A DNA stretch of 64,000 bases, from assembly GCA_021730635.1 (NCBI GenBank), contig JAJNNC010000003.1, positions 310,001-374,000 of the forward strand, in the 5' to 3' direction. The notes under the pieces were generated by a model. It was not told where the DNA came from, did no database searches, and saw only the letters and a list, made by a program, of their open reading frames with translations. The stretch comes from Catalimonadaceae bacterium JC749 (lineage in GTDB: Bacteria; Bacteroidota; Bacteroidia; Cytophagales; Cyclobacteriaceae). The translations under genes were made by a program, and so were the position numbers. Below, one piece after another: positions 24,710-34,026 of the stretch (the first letter of the stretch is position 1; every line of letters begins with the position of its first letter).

Positions 24710-26059
24710 TTATTTCGTGATACGAAAAATTTTTAACGGGCTGGGAGACGGCAGCGGTCCGCTACGGGCCTGATCCCGGTTTCTGCCCAGCGTTTCCCAT
24801 CGGAGTATATACCAGCTACTATCCTGGACAACATGTTTGTTTTCTGTCAGCCAGTGTACCTGCATCCCTGGGAAATCAGATAATACCGTGTCTAAAGCAG
24901 CAGGTGCTTTCAGCGGCAAAGGAATCTCCTCCTGTTGCGACAGGGTTTGCTCGTCCAGGATAAAGCGGCTGTTACCCAGAGAGTCGCTATAAAATTCCTG
25001 AATAAGTTGTCCGTTGGCATCTACCCGCACCGGACTAACACCTACCGCCGCCACAATGGACCCGTATCCTCCAAACTCCCATCGGAAATTCCAGTCAGTT
25101 GCCTGATATATGACCCAGCCCGCTTCTTCCAGACGGGCATTGTAAATCTGGGTATAGCCTGCACTATCATATTTATGGTAGGTAACGACCAGGCGTTGTT
25201 GCTGGTCAAATCCTATGACTGTATTGCCGTTGATCATACCTCCATGAGCAGGTACCGGATCGATTACCTCTGCATTGTCATAAGTGATCGGTAAGGGCTG
25301 GGATGTACCGTCGCTCTGCTGCCAGTGAACCAGATCTTTACTCTTGGCATAGCTCAGGTCATGATTGGTGGCTGCATCCGGTGTATCACGCCACACCCAG
25401 ATCAGATGATAATAGCCATCAGGCCCTAATACCGGACCATGCAGATAGGCATTCATGGCACCTCCCCCATCTACCAGTTGGGTATCCAGCAGCCGTTGCC
25501 ATGTTTTTTTTGTGACATCGTACAGGTTATAAATCTGGTTGCCCTGACCACTGCCCCCATCCCGGTAGGTAAATACTAAATGTCCTTCAGGATGGTAGAA
25601 GAATTCCGGATAGGTCATCCGGGTTTCGTCTTTGCCTATCATTTCCGAAACCTGCTGAAAAGTGCTGATATCATAGGGCTTTTCGGTACGGTAATAGTTC
25701 AGCGTATCCACATGCATGTTGCCGGAAAGATGCAAATGTCCTTCAGCATCTAAAGCCATGCGGATGTAGTTATGCGAATCCCAGCCTATTTTTTCAGGCA
25801 GTGGCTGGTACTGCCAACGGTCCTGATCGAGCTTCCGATGCGCCACAACCATCTGACGATCCTGGTTGTAGTAGGCAACAAACTGATGAGGAGGTTGGGT
25901 CAACAAGGCAAAGCCTACCGGATGCCCTGCCCAGACGCTATCTACCAGGAGTTCTTCCGCTACTGATACCTGAGAAAGCGGTATAGATTCGGGAGATGGC
26001 TGGCAACTGAAGAACAAAAGCAACAGGTAAATAATATTCGCGTTTCGTAGCAAGAGCAT
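24710..26059 (-). CDS. BNR-repeat lipoprotein (BNR_4-like beta-propeller)
   Basis: The 449-residue protein has a lipobox ending at the Cys of LFFSCQPSPES and a six-bladed propeller pattern. It matches the BNR_4 type: VWAGHPVGFALLTQPPHQFVAYYNQDRQMVVAHRKLD near the start, then NYIRMALDAEGHLHLSGNMH and TYPEFFYHPEGHLVFTYRDGGSGQG. Proteins of this type occur in polysaccharide-degradation loci of Bacteroidota, and some act on uronic-acid polymers, but the activity here is inferred only from family. A truncated sulfatase and an SGNH hydrolase follow upstream on the same strand, so this may be the remains of a larger sulfated-glycan locus. Confidence 0.75.
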   Translation of the reverse strand: MLLLRNANIIYLLLLFFSCQPSPESIPLSQVSVAEELLVDSVWAGHPVGFALLTQPPHQFVAYYNQDRQMVVAHRKLDQDRWQYQPLPEKIGWDSHNYIRMALDAEGHLHLSGNMHVDTLNYYRTEKPYDISTFQQVSEMIGKDETRMTYPEFFYHPEGHLVFTYRDGGSGQGNQIYNLYDVTKKTWQRLLDTQLVDGGGAMNAYLHGPVLGPDGYYHLIWVWRDTPDAATNHDLSYAKSKDLVHWQQSDGTSQPLPITYDNAEVIDPVPAHGGMINGNTVIGFDQQQRLVVTYHKYDSAGYTQIYNARLEEAGWVIYQATDWNFRWEFGGYGSIVAAVGVSPVRVDANGQLIQEFYSDSLGNSRFILDEQTLSQQEEIPLPLKAPAALDTVLSDFPGMQVHWLTENKHVVQDSSWYILRWETLGRNRDQARSGPLPSPSPLKIFRITK

Positions 26060-26131
26060 AGACTGTCTTTATCTATTAACATCAACAAATAGTGGTAACT
26101 CTGAATCAGTGATATAGCGTTCTTTCTGGCA

Positions 26132-26407
26132 TCACTGCTTTAGACTGCTGCGGAAAGAAGCACAAAGGACTTCCTGGCAATAAGCCTGGGTGAACAACAA
26201 ACCCTGGGCTGCCAGCCTGTCAATATGAGGGGAATGAACCCGCTGGCCATAACAACCCAGTTCCCGCCTCAGATCATCTACCGCAATGAATAAAATATTG
26301 TAAGGTTGTTTTTCTGCTACCGGTTGGTTTTGTGCCTGCATGCGCTGCATCACCCCTAAAAAAAGAGAGATAATGATGAATATCCTTACCATGCCACGTA
26401 CTTTCAT
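26132..26407 (-). pseudogene. Truncated sulfatase (N-terminal fragment with degraded active site)
   Basis: A signal peptide ([13 protein letters not shown], ending MQAQ) leads into a clear N-terminal sulfatase domain of the iduronate-sulfatase type: [18 protein letters not shown], then [20 protein letters not shown]. The formylglycine motif C-x-P-S-R is altered to Cys-Ala-Ser-Phe-Arg, a change explained by two C-to-T steps in adjacent codons. The frame stops five residues later (SSLKQ). Family members are about 450-500 residues, so roughly four fifths are missing, and no further sulfatase sequence is visible downstream. It is a broken gene. An ATG at 26452 is possible, but 26407 fits the signal peptide better. 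Confidence 0.85.
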
Positions 26408-26526
26408 CGGGTATGATGTTTTGGTTGTGTTGTGTATCAGGAACCTCCCCAAAGTTTGTCAGACGAGCCGATGCGACAGGAAAAAGGTGTCGCTAGCCCT
26501 GACGCTTCTTATCCTAAGTGTTACAC

Positions 26527-27198
26527 TTATTTCAAATGTGGCTCAATCTGCTCTGTCCAGATGTCGTAACCCTTTTTATTCATATGCAGGCCATCTTCCA
26601 GAAAAATATCAGCGATCGGCTCACCTGCTTCATTCAACATAGGGTCCCACACATCTATAAATTCCACCTTATCCTTTTTCCGTGCGTATTTTTCCAGCTT
26701 ACGGTTGGCCCGCTCATATTTTTTCCGCAGGTTCCAGCGGGCCAGACTGGGCTTCACAGAGATAAAAGAAATCTGGGTATCCGGCAAGGTATCTTCTATA
26801 ATTTGCACCAGTGTCTTGGCGTCCCGCAAGACTGTACCGGGTGATTTGCCCGAAGCAATATCATTATCGCCTTCATAGACTACGACCTGCGCCGGTTGAT
26901 AGGCAATGATAACCCGCTGGGCATACTGGATCACATCAGTCATCTGAGAGCCTCCAAAACCCCGGTTGAATACTTTTTTATCCGGAAATCTTTCTTCCAG
27001 ATCTTTCCACATGGCAAAAGAAGAGCTACCCACAAACAGAATGCCTTCTTCAGGAGGCGGAGAAGTCTTATCCTTTGCCTCAAATTGCTGAATAGCCTCC
27101 TCCCACTGGCTTCCTTCCTGGGCAAAGACAGCGGCTCCGCCAGCCACAAACAGCATAAAAAAAATGAATCCGCTTTTGAAAATAGAGTAGTTTCTCAT
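26527..27198 (-). CDS. Secreted SGNH/GDSL hydrolase
   Basis: A 223-residue exported esterase of the SGNH class. The signal peptide ends near VFAQ. Block I is FVGSSSFAMW with the catalytic Ser, block III is EGDNDI, and block V is DGLHMN with the Asp-x-x-His pair near residues 206-209. It is the single-domain kind that removes acetyl or other acyl groups, often from glycans. It lies upstream of the broken sulfatase on the same strand. The start at 27198 fits the signal peptide. Confidence 0.85.
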   Translation of the reverse strand: MRNYSIFKSGFIFFMLFVAGGAAVFAQEGSQWEEAIQQFEAKDKTSPPPEEGILFVGSSSFAMWKDLEERFPDKKVFNRGFGGSQMTDVIQYAQRVIIAYQPAQVVVYEGDNDIASGKSPGTVLRDAKTLVQIIEDTLPDTQISFISVKPSLARWNLRKKYERANRKLEKYARKKDKVEFIDVWDPMLNEAGEPIADIFLEDGLHMNKKGYDIWTEQIEPHLK

Positions 27199-27288
27199 CG
27201 TCTGTAGGTTCTTTAAACGAACATGGCCTTTTAATACCTGCCAAATATAACAGAATCATGTTCAGTTTTAAAGATAGATGATCCTATT

Positions 27289-28395
27289 TCAGGATATGGC
27301 CTCTTGCAGGCGCACATTTCTCCTGACTGTAGGCTTTACCTGTGACCGGCTGCGCCAAAGCAGAAATCCGGTGATGGAGAGGAGCGCGGGAAGTATGGCG
27401 CCTACACTATAGATTATTTTCACCCAGAGGCCGGCATAGTCTCCGAAATGCAGAGGCTGTAACACCCTGAACATACGGACATACCAGGGACTGTCTCTTA
27501 AAAAGAGGGCTTTTGCTATCTCTCCTTTTTCACCGACAGAAAGGCCACTGTAATACTTTCCATAATACAGTGGATCCTCCTGCAAACGCCCCAGCAATTG
27601 CAGACTTCCTTCCGCATTGACAGGAAACCGCAGGTAGGTGATGGTAAAATCCGGATAAGCAGCCCGGGCTTTCGCCATGGCCTCATCCACAGAGTAAGTC
27701 AGGGCCGGTACTGCTATAGATTTATTTTTTGGCTTGATCGCATTGTTGACAACCAGGTAGGAAAGGAACAACCCTGAAAGGCACATCAGCAGGTTGAAGA
27801 GCAACCCCCAAACGCCCAGAACACGATGCAGGCTGGAGAACATGATCCGTGGTGTACGGAAGGAAATCTTCTGGCGGAACAGCAACACTTTGCCGATAGA
27901 CTTTCTGTATAGGATGATTCCTGTTACCAAAGAGATCAAAAAAGCAATGCCTACCAACAGAACCACTACCTTTCCCGGCGTACCGGAAAAAAGATTGTAA
28001 TGGATGTTCAGCAGGATGTAGGTAAAGCGTAAGTCTGCCCTTTCCACCTGCGATTGCACCTCCCCGGTAGCAGGATGGACAAAGAGCCATTTTCTTAATT
28101 TTCCCTGCCGCAGCTCATATAAAATATTTTCGTGCAGGGTGGCCGGCAGCTCCGGAATCCTGATTTCCCAACCCGGATAGGCGGCTCTGATCTTTTCAAA
28201 AGAGGCGTCAAAGGTAAGATGCGTGGCCGGCACAGCTAACCTTTTATGCTTTGCAAACAAAGTGCTGTCTATGTCATCATCAAAAACCAGTATGGCACCG
28301 GTAAGGCTGATGAGCAGTAGAAACACACCAGCCAGCAACCCGCACCAATGATGGATCGCAAAAGTTTTCTTTATTTTCCTTTTGCCCTTTACCAT
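27289..28395 (-). CDS. PepSY-associated TM protein (iron uptake type)
   Basis: The 368-residue inner-membrane protein has four helices (about 20-40, 140-165, 195-215 and 330-350) and a periplasmic region between them, in the layout of PepSY_TM proteins. HHW near residues 15-17 and further His residues near the helices suggest a haem-type redox site, as in related ferric-siderophore reductases. Its start overlaps the end of the TonB-dependent receptor by 7 bases, so the two are translationally coupled. The likely job is reduction or release of iron taken up by that receptor, inferred from family and context. Confidence 0.87.
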   Translation of the reverse strand: MVKGKRKIKKTFAIHHWCGLLAGVFLLLISLTGAILVFDDDIDSTLFAKHKRLAVPATHLTFDASFEKIRAAYPGWEIRIPELPATLHENILYELRQGKLRKWLFVHPATGEVQSQVERADLRFTYILLNIHYNLFSGTPGKVVVLLVGIAFLISLVTGIILYRKSIGKVLLFRQKISFRTPRIMFSSLHRVLGVWGLLFNLLMCLSGLFLSYLVVNNAIKPKNKSIAVPALTYSVDEAMAKARAAYPDFTITYLRFPVNAEGSLQLLGRLQEDPLYYGKYYSGLSVGEKGEIAKALFLRDSPWYVRMFRVLQPLHFGDYAGLWVKIIYSVGAILPALLSITGFLLWRSRSQVKPTVRRNVRLQEAIS

Positions 28396-30734
28396 CGTAC
28401 TGATACGCCAAGTTGATACCGTGCGCCATTGGCGCGTATGAAGTCCGTATCCCGGCCATACCAGTAAGCCACCGGTAAATAGTAGGTATTGTTTAAGAGG
28501 TTCTCTATCCCCAGGTTGGCAGCGATCTTATCCGTCAGTTGGTAAGACCCACTCAGGTTCCATACGTTGAAAGAACTCACCGGCCCTTCCCCAAAAGCAT
28601 AGGTGCCTTCTTCTCTGGGCTCAAAATGCTTTCTCTCGCCAGAGTAAATCCACTGCAAATGAAGGGATAGCTTCTCGATGGGTTTTACCTGGAGGTAGGA
28701 AGTGATTTTGGCAGGGGGAATCCGTATGCCGGTCAGGTAGGCATCCCCTTCGCTGTCGAAGTCACCATTATCGTCCAGATCTACTTTGCCTTCGCTGTAG
28801 GCAGCACTGGCACCCCATTGAATCTTGGGGGAGAAAAAGACATCCACCACCGCCTCAAAGCCCCGGACTCTTTCCGGAGCGCGCTGTATTTCAAACCTTG
28901 AATTGTCGGCATTGGCTATCAGGTTAGCACCCAGTTCCGACTTACTCAGGAAGTAAGCCCCACTGAAAGAAACCATGCCTAGCTTGCTGTGAAAGCCTGC
29001 CTCATAGCTATTGACAATTACCGGCTCAATATCCATCTTGGCAATATCGTCTTCGGTAGCAGCCCTCACATATCGTCCTACATCTATAATGGAGAAGCCC
29101 TGTGAAAAGCTGACAAATGGTTTGAAGGTTTCTATCGCCGCATAACGTAAACCGACATTGACAGTAGAGGCGCTGAATTTAATGTTACCGCCCCCTACAA
29201 ACTGTCCTCCATTGCCCTGGGCATCCCGCAACTGGGTGAAATCCGGTACATCAATAGATACATTATCAAAGCGGTAGCCAGCTTTGAAGATCAGCTGGCG
29301 GGGTAAATTCATCTGAAGCTGGGCATACGGCGCCGCATTGCGCATGTTAATTTCCGGTACCCAGGTACGACCATCCACCAGCGGCTGGGAGGTGATGTCA
29401 TTCAGATAATCCACACCATACACAATGTTTCCACTCCACTCCTCATTCACCATAAAAGGGGTGTTCAGGCTCAAACGTGCTCCTTTTTTATTAGAAAGGA
29501 TGGTGGATTGTCCTCCATTCTCAAAGAAAGCACTGTAACCGTATACGGTCTGGAACTGTTGCGTATACACACTGGCATCGATACCGGTCTGCCCGAATAT
29601 ATTTTTACCAAAATACCTGAGCTGTACATTGTGATTGAATTTAGTTCCTTCATCGGCACCCTGGCGATCTCCCTCCACGCCAATGGTGGGTGTTTCCAGA
29701 AATTTGCCCACCTGCTCTACATAGTCAGAAGCCTGCTGGCTGCCAAAGTAGTTGTACATCACCTCTACCCGGTGGTCTGAACTCAGGTCATATCCTGCTT
29801 TCACAAAGGCATTGTAAATATCTGTCTCGCCCAGACCGTACACGGGAGAAAGTACCAGCCCTTCCGCATCTTTATAGACGCCGGTTCTTTCATAGGTACC
29901 ACTCACCAGGTAATCCAGGGCATTGACTTTTCCGGAGAACTGCTGCGTCAGCCTGCCACCAAAAGTCTGCTTGCTATGCGCCAGCATGCCTGTATTGGCC
30001 AGGGAAGTATAGGCGCTGAAAGGCTTCAGGCCCCGGGGGCTCTTGGTAATGTAATTGATCAGCCCGCCATCGGCCCCATTGCCATAGATAGCGGTAGCGC
30101 CTTTCACTACTTCAATCCGATCGATCACCTCCGGATCAATGGTGCGGATGTCGCGGCCACCGGCACGGAGAGGAGTGGATTGCGGAATACCGTCTATCAT
30201 CACCAGCACGTTTCTGCCTCTCAGGGTTTGTCCGGTATTGCTTGTTGTATTGGTATTCAACCCCAAACCAGGTACCTGAGCCGCCAAAACCTGAGAAATA
30301 TTGGTGTTGATCTTCATCTGGTTTTCAATATCCCGGCTATCTACCACATGCACAGCAGAAGGGGTTTCATCCAGTGCCTCCACACTCCGGCTGGCCGATA
30401 CGATGACACTGTTCAGAATGCTGGTCGCGTTTTGTACCGTAAAGTTCAGGGTAAGAGATTCGCCGGCGCTTAGTGTCACAGGTTCCTGAAGTGTGGCATA
30501 TCCTACCCCGCTCAAGCGCAGGGTATACTTACCCGGTTTAACAGCGGAAAGGGTAAACTTCCCTTCCTCATCGGTGGTAGTACCAAGCACAGACCCTTCC
30601 AGCATCACCGTCAGATACGCGGCGGGTGAGCCGGCTTCATCTTCTACCGTACCCTGAAGGGTGCTGTGATCCTGTGCGAAAACACTTTCGAAAAGAAATA
30701 GAAAGGAAAAGAAAATCGGTAAGGGTAATCTCAT
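28389..30734 (-). CDS. TonB-dependent receptor, siderophore/iron type
   Basis: An outer-membrane importer. The ATG at 30734 starts a proper signal peptide (MRLPLPIFFSFLFLF, cleavage after VFAQ), whereas the upstream ATG at 30800 would add 22 unlikely residues. A carboxypeptidase-like domain covers about 25-105, and a plug follows at about 120-230 (TLRGRNVLVMIDGIPQ and DRIEVVKGATAIYGNGADGG). A barrel closes with the terminal YQLGVSVRW. It lacks the SusC-type VVVVGYG segment. The coupled PepSY gene and paired operator-like repeats upstream point to iron or siderophore uptake under metal control. Confidence 0.9.
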   Translation of the reverse strand: MRLPLPIFFSFLFLFESVFAQDHSTLQGTVEDEAGSPAAYLTVMLEGSVLGTTTDEEGKFTLSAVKPGKYTLRLSGVGYATLQEPVTLSAGESLTLNFTVQNATSILNSVIVSASRSVEALDETPSAVHVVDSRDIENQMKINTNISQVLAAQVPGLGLNTNTTSNTGQTLRGRNVLVMIDGIPQSTPLRAGGRDIRTIDPEVIDRIEVVKGATAIYGNGADGGLINYITKSPRGLKPFSAYTSLANTGMLAHSKQTFGGRLTQQFSGKVNALDYLVSGTYERTGVYKDAEGLVLSPVYGLGETDIYNAFVKAGYDLSSDHRVEVMYNYFGSQQASDYVEQVGKFLETPTIGVEGDRQGADEGTKFNHNVQLRYFGKNIFGQTGIDASVYTQQFQTVYGYSAFFENGGQSTILSNKKGARLSLNTPFMVNEEWSGNIVYGVDYLNDITSQPLVDGRTWVPEINMRNAAPYAQLQMNLPRQLIFKAGYRFDNVSIDVPDFTQLRDAQGNGGQFVGGGNIKFSASTVNVGLRYAAIETFKPFVSFSQGFSIIDVGRYVRAATEDDIAKMDIEPVIVNSYEAGFHSKLGMVSFSGAYFLSKSELGANLIANADNSRFEIQRAPERVRGFEAVVDVFFSPKIQWGASAAYSEGKVDLDDNGDFDSEGDAYLTGIRIPPAKITSYLQVKPIEKLSLHLQWIYSGERKHFEPREEGTYAFGEGPVSSFNVWNLSGSYQLTDKIAANLGIENLLNNTYYLPVAYWYGRDTDFIRANGARYQLGVSVRW

Positions 30735-30743
30735 GAGTAGCAG

Positions 30744-30823
30744 TTTATTTAGAATCGTTACAAACTGCGCCAAAGATAAGCCGCACCACCTTGGCAGCAA
30801 AATTTATTTAGAATAATTATAAA
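30744..30823. promoter_or_regulatory. Two copies of a near-palindromic operator before the iron receptor
   Basis: TTTATTTAGAAT starts at 30744 and again at 30803. Both copies continue with (C/A)(G/A)TTA(C/T)AAA, giving a 21-base unit whose ends are roughly inverted (ATTTA ... TAAAT). The start points are 59 bases apart, between the receptor gene and the PQQ dehydrogenase. AT-rich palindromes of this length before a siderophore receptor suggest Fur-type sites, which is an inference. Confidence 0.5.
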
Positions 30824-31030
30824 TAATTTTACTTTTAAGATGCTTTTCTTTAGCAGGGTGTGCCTCTGGGAATAACTGTAGCTGGCATCACAACCAACCT
30901 TTCATTTTACCATCTGCCTGATTATACTATTCCCTCCTATTGTTTTATATCAGGTATTAAGCTTATCTTTTACTCCGATTTCTTGAATCATGTCTGTGTC
31001 AAATTATATCAGAACTTCGCAACAACCTTT

Positions 31031-33232
31031 ATGAAACACAATACCCCAAAATTCATCTTACTGTTAGTTCCTTTTTCTGGAAAATACCCTTCCTTCCTGC
31101 TGACTGTACTGCCCCTCATCTTCGGGCTGTATGCCTGCCAGTCTGAGAGAACCCTGCCGGAAGAAACCGATTATCCTCAGCAGTTTCGTGAATGGAGCTC
31201 TTATATGGGGGATCCGGGCAGAACCCATTTCTCCTCTTTGGACCAGATCAACAAAGAAAACGTGAATGAATTGGAAGTTGCCTGGGTATACAATGCCGGC
31301 GATGCCGATCCGGAAAGCTATATACAGTGCAATCCGCTGGTGATCGACAATATCATGTATGCTTCCTCTCCGAAACTCAAAGTGTTTGCCCTGAATGCGG
31401 CCACAGGGCAGGAGCTGTGGAAGTTTGATCCTTTTGCCGGCACCGATGACAAAAGCTTTACCCGTGGACTGGCCTACTGGGAAGAGGCCGACCAGCAAAG
31501 AATCCTGTTTACAGCCAAAGGCTACCTGTATGCCCTGGATGCCAAGACGGGTAAACCCGTTGCTGACTTCGGAGAGCAGGGCAAGGTAGACCTTACCCAG
31601 GGCCTAGGCCGTGATATAAAAGGATTAGCATACAGCTACCTTGCGCCCGGCACAATCTATAAGAATCTGATCATTATGGGAGCCATCAACTCTGAAGGAC
31701 ACCCGGCCGCTCCCGGCCATATCCGGGCCTTCGATGTGCGCAACGGAGAACAGGTATGGATCTTTCATACCATACCGCATCCCGGAGAATTCGGCTACGA
31801 TACCTGGGAAGATACCACCGCCTACCAGTTTATCGGAGGGGCTAACAACTGGAGCGGCATGACGCTGGATGAGGACCGCGGGATTGTTTTTGTACCTACT
31901 GGCTCGGCTTCTTTTGACTTTTACGGCGGGAACCGTAAGGGTGCCAACTTATTTGCCAACTGCCTGCTGGCCTTGAACGCGGAAACGGGCGAACGCCTCT
32001 GGCATTATCAGACGGTGCATCATGACATCTGGGACCGCGACTTACCTACGCCTCCTACACTGGTTACCGTGGAGCACGAAGGAAAACCGGTAGATGCCGT
32101 GGCACAGATTACCAAATCAGGGTTTGTCTACGTATTCAACCGGGAAACGGGTGAGTCGTTGTTTCCTATAGAAGAAAAACCCTATCCGAAATCGGATCTG
32201 ATTGGAGAAGAAACCTGGCCTACCCAGCCGCTTCCGCTGAAGCCCCCTCCTTTTGCCCGTCAGCAGCTCACAGAGGAGGATATCAACCCTTACTCTGAAG
32301 ATAAGGACTCGCTGCTGGCTGTCTTCCGGAAGTCTAGTGGCGCAGGACAGTTCATTCCTCCCAGCCTGGAGGGCAGTATTATCTTTCCCGGCCTGGATGG
32401 CGGAGGCGAATGGGGCGGCGCTGGCTATGACCCTTTCTCCAACATGCTGTATGTGAATGCCAATGAGGATGCCTGGATGCTGGCCATGGAGGAAGTAGAG
32501 GAAGTGCCGGAGGGCGATCTGCTGGCTTTGGGAAAAAATGTCTATCAGTCTAATTGCAGCGTGTGCCACGGAGCAGACTTACAGGGTTCCAGCTTTCATG
32601 GTAATGCCCCAGCTCTGGTAGACCTGGAACAGCGGATGAAAGAAACGGAAGTCCATGAACGCATCCGCGAGGGTTTGGGAGCTATGCCTTCTTTTGCTTT
32701 TCTTTCCGAAGGACAGATCAAGGCTGTCTCTGCCTTTCTGCTAGACAAGGAAGGAGCCTCTGGGGTAGACGAGGAAGCCCTGGAATCCACCAGTGAGCAG
32801 TCGTTGCGCTATAGCTTTGCAGGATACACCCGTTTCGCTGATTCAGAAGGTTACCCCGGTGTCAAACCACCCTGGGGCACGCTCAATGCCATTGATCTCA
32901 ACAAAGGAGAGATTGCCTGGCAGGTACCACTGGGAGAATATGAAGAACTCACCGAAAGAGGCATTCCCAAGACCGGTACGGAAAACTATGGCGGTCCGGT
33001 AGTCACGGCAGGTGGCCTGATTTTTATCGGAGCCACCAAAGACAGCTATTTCCGGGCGTTCGACAAAGAAACGGGAGAAGAACTCTGGAAATTCCGCTTG
33101 CCTGCGGCTGGTATGGCGACCCCCTGCACGTATGAAGTAGAGGGGCGGCAGTATGTGGTCATCGCTGCCGGAGGCGGAAAGAATACCGATGAGCGGGGGG
33201 ATGCTTACGTTGCTTTTGCCCTGCCGAAATAA
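31031..33232 (+). CDS. PQQ-dependent dehydrogenase lipoprotein with inserted cytochrome c
   Basis: The ATG at 31031 gives MKHNTPKF and a lipobox at the Cys of GLYACQSE; the earlier in-frame start at 30860 adds 57 non-signal residues. The mature part is an eight-bladed quinoprotein propeller (many FALNAATGQELWKF-type blades; NWSGMTLDEDRGIVFVPTGS). A haem c site CSVCH at residues 509-513 sits inside a cytochrome domain of about 90 residues, after which the propeller resumes (WGTLNAIDLNKGEIAWQVPLG) to the C-terminus. It should oxidise an alcohol or sugar in the periplasm. It is divergent from the iron receptor across about 300 bases. Confidence 0.9.
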   Translation: MKHNTPKFILLLVPFSGKYPSFLLTVLPLIFGLYACQSERTLPEETDYPQQFREWSSYMGDPGRTHFSSLDQINKENVNELEVAWVYNAGDADPESYIQCNPLVIDNIMYASSPKLKVFALNAATGQELWKFDPFAGTDDKSFTRGLAYWEEADQQRILFTAKGYLYALDAKTGKPVADFGEQGKVDLTQGLGRDIKGLAYSYLAPGTIYKNLIIMGAINSEGHPAAPGHIRAFDVRNGEQVWIFHTIPHPGEFGYDTWEDTTAYQFIGGANNWSGMTLDEDRGIVFVPTGSASFDFYGGNRKGANLFANCLLALNAETGERLWHYQTVHHDIWDRDLPTPPTLVTVEHEGKPVDAVAQITKSGFVYVFNRETGESLFPIEEKPYPKSDLIGEETWPTQPLPLKPPPFARQQLTEEDINPYSEDKDSLLAVFRKSSGAGQFIPPSLEGSIIFPGLDGGGEWGGAGYDPFSNMLYVNANEDAWMLAMEEVEEVPEGDLLALGKNVYQSNCSVCHGADLQGSSFHGNAPALVDLEQRMKETEVHERIREGLGAMPSFAFLSEGQIKAVSAFLLDKEGASGVDEEALESTSEQSLRYSFAGYTRFADSEGYPGVKPPWGTLNAIDLNKGEIAWQVPLGEYEELTERGIPKTGTENYGGPVVTAGGLIFIGATKDSYFRAFDKETGEELWKFRLPAAGMATPCTYEVEGRQYVVIAAGGGKNTDERGDAYVAFALPK

Positions 33233-33368
33233 GACATGGTCATTATAAGTCACTGACATTTGTATTGGGACAGGGTTACTCCCCGATATGCTTAGTATAC
33301 AGGGAAGGGTGAGTCGCTGAGCCACATCGTTGATTGATGATACAATAAAGCTAATAGGGGATGGGCAC

Positions 33369-33441
33369 GTCATTCCTGTGCCAGCGGAAATCTTTTGATT
33401 CAGTGCAGCAACCCAGGGATTCCTGCTTTCGCAGGCATGAC
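33369..33441. repeat. Palindromic intergenic repeat (CCTGCTTTCGCAGG core)
   Basis: GTCATTCCTG (33369-33378) faces CAGGCATGAC (33432-33441), nine of ten complementary. The right half holds a small hairpin, CCTGC-TTTC-GCAGG (33422-33435). Its wording matches the widespread bacterial repeat built around ATTCCTGCTTTCGCAGG. It is probably a mobile or extragenic palindromic element of unknown role. Confidence 0.5.
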
Positions 33442-33819
33442 TGCTCTTATCCATATACTGCTTACTTATGATACCTCCTTCACAGGAAAGCGCACAGGCG
33501 TTTAATACGTCTGGCGTAAGGCAACCTCTTTGAGACGTACTGCTTACAGGCATTTCTGCCTGGAAAACGCTTGCTGACCCATTGACCGGTGTGTTTTCTT
33601 CAGGAATTCTCTTTCGGATGGGTTGCCACGACCTGTTTCCGGCGGCATTCTCATAATGAACATGATAGATGAAGAAATTATATGTATTAGCGCAACTATA
33701 AAGGTCATTTTGATATCCCTTACCGAGACAGATAGTAAATAATAGTACGCAGCTTTATTTTAACGTGTTGATTTAGAGCAAATCAGGAAAGATAAGAGAG
33801 CCTGTTTTCTAATTGCTTT

Positions 33820-33878
33820 GATACTTTTCCACGGGGTCGCCCGGCGATCGATGAAAAGTATCCGCGCGGCGGACCGCC
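33820..33878. ncRNA. Candidate structured RNA or repeat with nested hairpins
   Basis: GATACTTTTC (33820-33829) and GAAAAGTATC (33853-33862) are perfect 10-base arms. Inside them GGTCGCC (33835-33841) pairs with GGCGATC (33843-33849), one wobble. Directly after comes GGCGG-A-CCGCC (33868-33878). This is a compact GC-rich structure in an AT-rich gap. The strand is unknown, and it may be a repeated element rather than an RNA gene. Confidence 0.35.
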
Positions 33879-34026
33879 AAAACTCTTAGGCAAAATATCA
33901 TTCCTCCCACATAGCCTCCACACCCTCCACGATTTTGCCCAAGCTCACGCTCCTTTAATTCTAAATTTATATTCATTTCACTAAAGCCTAAGCAGTATTT
34001 TTCATACTCTTTCAGCACATAATAAG

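Noticed and set aside
32843-33553. A 236-aa minus-strand reading frame overlapping the end of the PQQ gene
   Set aside because: Half of it is antisense to conserved propeller sequence and the rest is the repeat-containing spacer. No motif is visible.
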